A DNA stretch of 25,350 bases from assembly GCA_964575975.1 (NCBI GenBank), contig CAZNTU010000070.1, positions 1 through 25,350 on the forward strand, written 5' to 3'. The DNA comes from G963674505 sp964575975. Its GTDB lineage: Bacteria > Desulfobacterota > Desulfobacteria > Desulfobacterales > SKZT01. The notes beneath the pieces were generated by a model, which was given only the letters and a program-made list of their open reading frames with translations, was not told where the DNA came from and ran no database searches. Made by a program: the position numbers and the translations under genes. Of the stretch, positions 21,922 to 25,350 are shown piece after piece. The number at the start of each line of letters is the position of its first letter. Position 1 is the first letter of the stretch.

Positions 21922-22284
21922 ATGGCCGTCATCACGAAATTTTTCATTGTCAGAAACGGCGTCGAACTCGACAAGGTGTTCGAGGACAAAAAGGAAGCCG
22001 ACGCGTACGACAAAATGCTCGACGCGGCCGAAAGCCTGGCCGCATTCATCAAGCAAGGCGAACTGGAGATCGGTCTCGAAGAAAAGGCCATAGACGAGAT
22101 TTCCGTCTTTCTTGCGAAAAACGCGGCGGAAGTCACGAACATCCTCAAAGGCATCAAGCCGCTGAAGGCTGCCGAACCCGCAGAGCCAGCCGAAGCAAAA
22201 CCGAAAAAGTCCGAGGAGGCGGAACCCGCCCCCGAGAAGAAAGCCTCGGGCAGAAGAGGCGGCGCCGGGTCGAAGGAAAATTAG
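21922..22284 (+). CDS. yebG: YebG family protein (SOS-associated in E. coli)
   Basis: The 120-residue protein aligns end to end with E. coli YebG, a small protein induced by DNA damage through LexA and of unknown biochemical role. Hallmarks are the N-terminal strand pair MAVITKFFIVRNGVELDKVF (1-20), the almost invariant KKEADAYDKMLD (23-34) and the helical part ending AAEVTNILKG. A C-terminal tail of about 40 residues is rich in Ala, Pro, Glu and Lys and ends with the basic GRRGGAGSK stretch; E. coli YebG has only a short acidic tail. The ATG at 21922 is preferred over the upstream 21913 because the protein then starts like YebG; AGGGGAG lies about ten bases upstream. A truncated paralogue follows nine bases after its stop. 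Confidence 0.9.
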   Translation: MAVITKFFIVRNGVELDKVFEDKKEADAYDKMLDAAESLAAFIKQGELEIGLEEKAIDEISVFLAKNAAEVTNILKGIKPLKAAEPAEPAEAKPKKSEEAEPAPEKKASGRRGGAGSKEN

Positions 22285-22293
22285 GCGCTTTTA

Positions 22294-22488
22294 ATGCCGA
22301 ACATTTCCAAAAAAGAGGCGGACGCTTACGACAAGATGATCGACGCGGCCGCCGAGCTTGCCGATCTGATCGAAAGAAGCGGGATGGAGATAGACGAATA
22401 CGCGCTCGAAGAACTGACTATTTTTTTGGCGAGCAACGCCGACGAAGTAAGGCGGATTTTGGGGACTCCGAAGTTCAAGTGGCCGTAA
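22294..22488 (+). CDS. Truncated YebG-like paralogue
   Basis: A 64-residue protein that repeats the helical core of the gene just upstream: SKKEADAYDKMIDAAAELAD matches the KKEADAYDKMLDAAESLAA segment, and EELTIFLASNADEVRRIL matches DEISVFLAKNAAEVTNIL. The N-terminal beta-strand pair and the charged C-terminal tail are both missing. The codons differ at many synonymous positions, so this is an old tandem duplicate kept by selection rather than a recent copy error. It starts nine bases after yebG, so co-translation is likely; the Shine-Dalgarno is weak. Possible roles include partner, inhibitor or alternative form of YebG, all inference. Confidence 0.85.
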   Translation: MPNISKKEADAYDKMIDAAAELADLIERSGMEIDEYALEELTIFLASNADEVRRILGTPKFKWP

Positions 22489-22493
22489 ACAAC

Positions 22494-22543
22494 ATATGCG
22501 GGAATTTCCATGGCGACCAATTTCAATTTGCCAATTCGCATAT
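22494..22543 (+). repeat. Weak inverted repeat after the YebG pair
   Basis: ATATGCG (22494-22500) is matched by CGCATAT (22537-22543), with AATT adjoining both arms, a 36-base spacer and a short T-rich stretch after it. It could be a poor terminator between convergent genes; the long loop and interrupted T-tract keep confidence low. Confidence 0.25.
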
Positions 22544-22545
22544 CT

Positions 22546-22567
22546 TTTCGATCGACGCTTGACGAAT
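22546..22567 (+). repeat. Right copy of the 22-bp repeat flanking the HD-GYP/YebG block
   Basis: Matches 20379-20400 at 20 of 22 positions in the same orientation. It lies between the YebG-like pair and the end of the TolC-family gene, in the short non-coding stretch 22489-22596. Confidence 0.65.
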
Positions 22568-22596
22568 CGAAGAATTAAAATCCGGTTCGGTCATCT

Positions 22597-23889
22597 TTAT
22601 TGTATCGGACCGGAAGCCAACAGCGCCTCCGCCTCCGCCATCAAGCGCCGCTGCAGCAAATAGATTTCCAGAAGGTTGAACCGGGCTTCCGAGTATCTGA
22701 GGTTGAACACTCCCAGATCGACTTGGGTGATGGTTCCGGCCCTGTAGAGGCCTCTTGCGTCCTCGTAGTTTTCCTTCGACAGTTCCGCCGCTTCGCGTTG
22801 AAGTCTCGCTCGTTGCTTCAGGGACTCGTAGTCCGTCGCGATCTTTTCCACCCGGCCCGAAAGCTCCTTTTTCGTTCTTTCGAGGACCTCCCTTGCGCTG
22901 GCAAGTGACGAGCCGGCCTCGGAGGCTTTCGACCGGATCAGGCCGCCGTCCAACAGGCTCCACTGCATTCGGACGCCGAATATCCAGGATTCGTCCATGG
23001 CGCCGGCGGATTCGCCCTCGGTTCGGGCGCCCGCAACCAAGGCGAAAGCGGGGTAGTATTCTCCCTTGGCGATTTCGTAGTTGAGACGGGCGGTTTCGGT
23101 TTGGGTTTCGCGCAGTTTCAAATCCAGGATTTCCTCCCGTTCCAATCGCTGGTACAACAGGGAGACCATGGGGCCGAGGTTCTCCGTTTCGTCGGCGAGG
23201 TCGCCCTCGGGGAGCAGCAAATCGCCCGTGGCCGGCCTTCCAAGCGCCAGGTTGAAGTCGATCACGGCCTCCTTTTGGGAGGCCTGGCCGGTCCGCATGG
23301 CATCCAGGGCGAAATTGACGTTCACGTTGGCTTGGCGCACGTCGAGACCGGTTACCATGCCGGCCTCCCACAAATCCTTGGCGTCTTGGAGTTCTTCCCG
23401 TCGCTGGGCGAGCCGATCCCGCAAAATCCGGACCAGCGCGTTCTGGAACAAGACGGAGTCGAACGACAGCTTGACGCCTGTCGCTATGTCGCGGATGCTC
23501 AATGCCAACTGCCGGTCGGATTGTTTATAAATGTTTTTTTCCAGCTCCAGGCTTCGCCGGATTCTCCCGCCCGCGAACAACAGCTGGGAGAATTCGGCCT
23601 CCGCCAGAATTTGCCTGTCCGGGTATTCCAGTTGCGGTATGGGGATGTCCGGCGCGTTGGTGCCCAGGCTAGCGAACGTTCCTCTAAGGTCGGCCTGCGG
23701 CTTTGCGAAGGAGGCCGCCTGCCGGCCCGATTCCCTGGCTTGGACGGCGTTCTGTCTGGCGATCCGGATGCTTTCCGCGTTTTCCAGCGCGTACAGGACG
23801 GCTTCTTCGCGGGTTATGGCCGGCGCGGGGCATTGGAAACAAATCGCGGTCACGGCCTGGACGAGGATGAGGACAACGAGTTGCCGCAT
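22597..23889 (-). CDS. TolC-family outer-membrane efflux protein
   Basis: The 430-residue precursor starts with a signal peptide (hydrophobic MRQLVVLILVQAVTAI, probable cleavage around residue 20-24) followed by TREEAVLYALENAESIRIAR, the usual opening of the mature TolC domain. Two internally similar halves of long amphipathic helices are visible, with ALGRPATGDLLLPEG (about 218-232) at the end of the first and the LYRAGTITQVDLGVFNLRYSEA region near the end of the second. Such proteins form trimeric channels that carry drugs, dyes or metals out together with an inner-membrane pump and a periplasmic adaptor. It overlaps the upstream RND gene by 40 bases, so both are co-expressed and probably act together; the adaptor gene is presumably beyond the right edge. 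Confidence 0.93.
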   Translation of the reverse strand: MRQLVVLILVQAVTAICFQCPAPAITREEAVLYALENAESIRIARQNAVQARESGRQAASFAKPQADLRGTFASLGTNAPDIPIPQLEYPDRQILAEAEFSQLLFAGGRIRRSLELEKNIYKQSDRQLALSIRDIATGVKLSFDSVLFQNALVRILRDRLAQRREELQDAKDLWEAGMVTGLDVRQANVNVNFALDAMRTGQASQKEAVIDFNLALGRPATGDLLLPEGDLADETENLGPMVSLLYQRLEREEILDLKLRETQTETARLNYEIAKGEYYPAFALVAGARTEGESAGAMDESWIFGVRMQWSLLDGGLIRSKASEAGSSLASAREVLERTKKELSGRVEKIATDYESLKQRARLQREAAELSKENYEDARGLYRAGTITQVDLGVFNLRYSEARFNLLEIYLLQRRLMAEAEALLASGPIQ

Positions 23890-25350
23890 GACGTATCTTC
23901 CCTATGTTGTATGTTTGACAATTCGGAGATCGACGCCTCTGGAAGAGGCTTCTTTTTGAAACGGGCTTTCAGGTTCTCGATGGCTTCGTATTCCACAGGA
24001 ACGATCAGGAGCGTCAGGATCGTGGAGCTGGAAAGGCCGGATACGAAAGCCATGGCCATGGGAGCCCACGAAATGGACTTGCTGGGAATTCCGACGGCCA
24101 TGGGCAGAAGTCCGAGAAGGGTGGTGACCGTTGTGATGAGCACCGGGCGCATTCTGGACGCGCACGCTTCGATCACGGCGTCACGGAGTTCCTTGCCTTC
24201 CCTCGAGCGCACGTTGATGAAATCGATGAGAAGGAGCGAGTTGTTGACCGAAACTCCGGCGAGTCCCACGATGGAGAGGAAGCTGCCGATGGTGAACGTG
24301 GTGCGGGTGATGAAAAGCCCCATTACGACGCCGATCAGGGAGAAGGGAACTGCCGTGATGATGATGCAGGGCTGAACGTAGTCGTTGAACTGCGAGGCCA
24401 GCACCATGTAAATCGCCATCAGAGCGATGAAAAAGGCGAAGGTAAGCGACATGTACGACTTGCTGGTGGTTTCGAATTCGCCCCCGAAGGACAGCGAGAC
24501 GTTCATGAAGCGGGATTTGTTCCGATCGAAGAATTTGTTCACCAGGACCTCGACTCTGGCGGGGGACAATTTGGACCCGGGTACGATGTCCCCCGTGACG
24601 GTCACGGTGGGCTGGCCTTTGTACCTTGTCCGCACGTTGGGTTCCCTTTCGAACTCCACGTCCACGAGGTCGCGAAGCAGGACCGGAGCGGCCGGGTGCT
24701 CCACTACCGGGATGTCAAGAACGTCGAGCGGGTCGGAAAGCCCGGTGCTTCCCCCGTTGCCGTCGTCGCTTTCGCGCGCCGCCCTGACCAGCAGATCGAC
24801 TTCCTCGTCGATAGCCCTGAACCGCCCGACGTTTCGCCCGTTTAACGCGCCCGCCACCAAGGCCGTCACGCGTCCGGGCGACAAGCCGTATTCGTAGACG
24901 GCTTCCTGGCGCGGCACGTATTTGACCTTTCTTTGGAAATCGGGACGGTCGTCGTCGAGGTCTACGAGATCGGCCAGTTCGGGCTCTCGCCGCATGAAAT
25001 CCTTCAGCGAATCCGCGGCTTCCAGCGCCCTTTCCATGGTCAGGCCGGTCACGCGAATGTTGACCGCCTTGCCGGTGGGAGGTCCGTCGCTTTCCTCGAA
25101 GATTTTCACCTTGGGCTTGAGGTCGCTGTTTTCGTACTTTCGGGCGACATGCTCGGCGACCTTTTTCTTGATGTATTCGAGATGAATCATAGGGTCGTTG
25201 GAGGGGTTGCCCGGAAAGTCCCGGTCGCCGGCCTCGGGCAGTGTCACGACGATTTCTCCGTAATTGTGTCCGTTCCTGCGGACATAGTCCTCGTCCTCGT
25301 AGTAACCGGCCATTCCCGCCGCGCTCTGGGCCTGCCCTTTTCCAAGGGAC
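23850..25350 (-). CDS. RND efflux transporter (AcrB/MexB-like), partial at the right edge
   Basis: Only the C-terminal portion, about 500 residues, is in the window; the frame is open through the edge, so the ATG at 25313 is not the true start. It shows the second periplasmic porter region, then membrane helices with YMSLTFAFFIALMAIYMVLA, AVPFSLIGVVMGLFI, GLAGVSVNNSLLLIDFIN and TTVTTLLGLLPMAVGIP, ending at the helix STILTLLIVPVEYEAIENL. These are classic HAE-type RND signatures: proton-driven export from the inner membrane and periplasm. A short Ser-rich tail after residue 460 of the visible part overlaps the start of the tolC-like gene. Substrate (drug, organic acid, lipid or metal) cannot be inferred from this half. 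Confidence 0.94.
   Translation of the reverse strand, partial: SLGKGQAQSAAGMAGYYEDEDYVRRNGHNYGEIVVTLPEAGDRDFPGNPSNDPMIHLEYIKKKVAEHVARKYENSDLKPKVKIFEESDGPPTGKAVNIRVTGLTMERALEAADSLKDFMRREPELADLVDLDDDRPDFQRKVKYVPRQEAVYEYGLSPGRVTALVAGALNGRNVGRFRAIDEEVDLLVRAARESDDGNGGSTGLSDPLDVLDIPVVEHPAAPVLLRDLVDVEFEREPNVRTRYKGQPTVTVTGDIVPGSKLSPARVEVLVNKFFDRNKSRFMNVSLSFGGEFETTSKSYMSLTFAFFIALMAIYMVLASQFNDYVQPCIIITAVPFSLIGVVMGLFITRTTFTIGSFLSIVGLAGVSVNNSLLLIDFINVRSREGKELRDAVIEACASRMRPVLITTVTTLLGLLPMAVGIPSKSISWAPMAMAFVSGLSSSTILTLLIVPVEYEAIENLKARFKKKPLPEASISELSNIQHREDTSCGNSLSSSSSRP

Noticed and set aside
22494..22543. Strong terminator between the YebG pair and the TolC-like gene
   Set aside because: The stem is short with a 36-base loop and the T-tract is interrupted; kept only as a low-confidence inverted repeat.
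23830..23889. Lipoprotein signal on the TolC-like protein
   Set aside because: Cys17 and Cys20 follow the hydrophobic segment, but the preceding residues do not form a clear lipobox; an ordinary signal peptide is more likely.
1..25350. CRISPR arrays, tRNA or rRNA genes, riboswitches
   Set aside because: Scanning by eye found no regularly spaced repeats, cloverleaf with CCA-type ends, rRNA-like conserved blocks, or known riboswitch cores. A covariance-model search would be needed to exclude small RNAs.

Overview
The window reads as chromosomal DNA of a Gram-negative bacterium: a lipopolysaccharide core locus with an O-antigen-ligase-type protein, a heptose adenylyltransferase, and a TolC/RND efflux pair. 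Several features point to the Desulfobacterota (old Deltaproteobacteria) or a neighbouring phylum: a detached F0 cluster (atpZ-atpI-atpB-atpE without F1 genes), a YicC-RemA-Gmk-RlmB string, a DUF4416 protein and a Trm112-like protein. This assignment is an inference from gene content; no database search was possible.

Layout. Positions 1-800 hold no convincing gene, only broken open frames and an 83-bp MITE-like inverted repeat. From 795 to 2746, on the minus strand, lie an ADP-ribosylglycohydrolase-family gene, a frameshifted HicA-like toxin relic just upstream of it, and a two-gene unit (a 54-residue zinc ribbon and an unknown acidic protein). After a bidirectional terminator at 2949-2988 comes a long minus-strand run, here in transcription order: trm112-like, DUF4416, yicC, remA, gmk, rlmB; then icd, rfaE2, pgeF; then atpZ, atpI, atpB, atpE. 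The first six genes are packed closely, several with 4-base stop/start overlaps, behind a good sigma-70-like promoter at 11094-11122.

Positions 11126-20115 form an LPS-core/surface-glycan locus. One WaaP/InaA-type sugar kinase reads leftward. Divergent from it is a six-gene plus-strand operon: WaaG-like glycosyltransferase, WaaP-like kinase, second glycosyltransferase, FkbM methyltransferase, third kinase, O-antigen ligase. It converges on a minus-strand pair (glycosyltransferase, SAM methyltransferase). Together these genes would extend, phosphorylate and methylate the core oligosaccharide and ligate O-antigen; rfaE2 at 5703-6200 would contribute activated heptose.

Positions 20465-22488 are a plus-strand island set between minus-strand genes: an HD-GYP response regulator (cyclic-di-GMP hydrolase type) followed by two YebG-like genes in tandem, the second lacking the N-terminal part. 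A 22-base sequence with 20 identities lies on both sides of this island. The window ends with a minus-strand RND pump subunit, cut by the right edge, overlapping a TolC-family outer-membrane gene.

Most notable for follow-up: the YebG tandem with its flanking repeats, the MITE-like element, the HicA relic, three divergent LPS-kinase-fold proteins in one locus (one with a histidine where the ATP-binding lysine is expected), and a perfect palindrome sitting between -35 and -10 of the LPS operon promoter.
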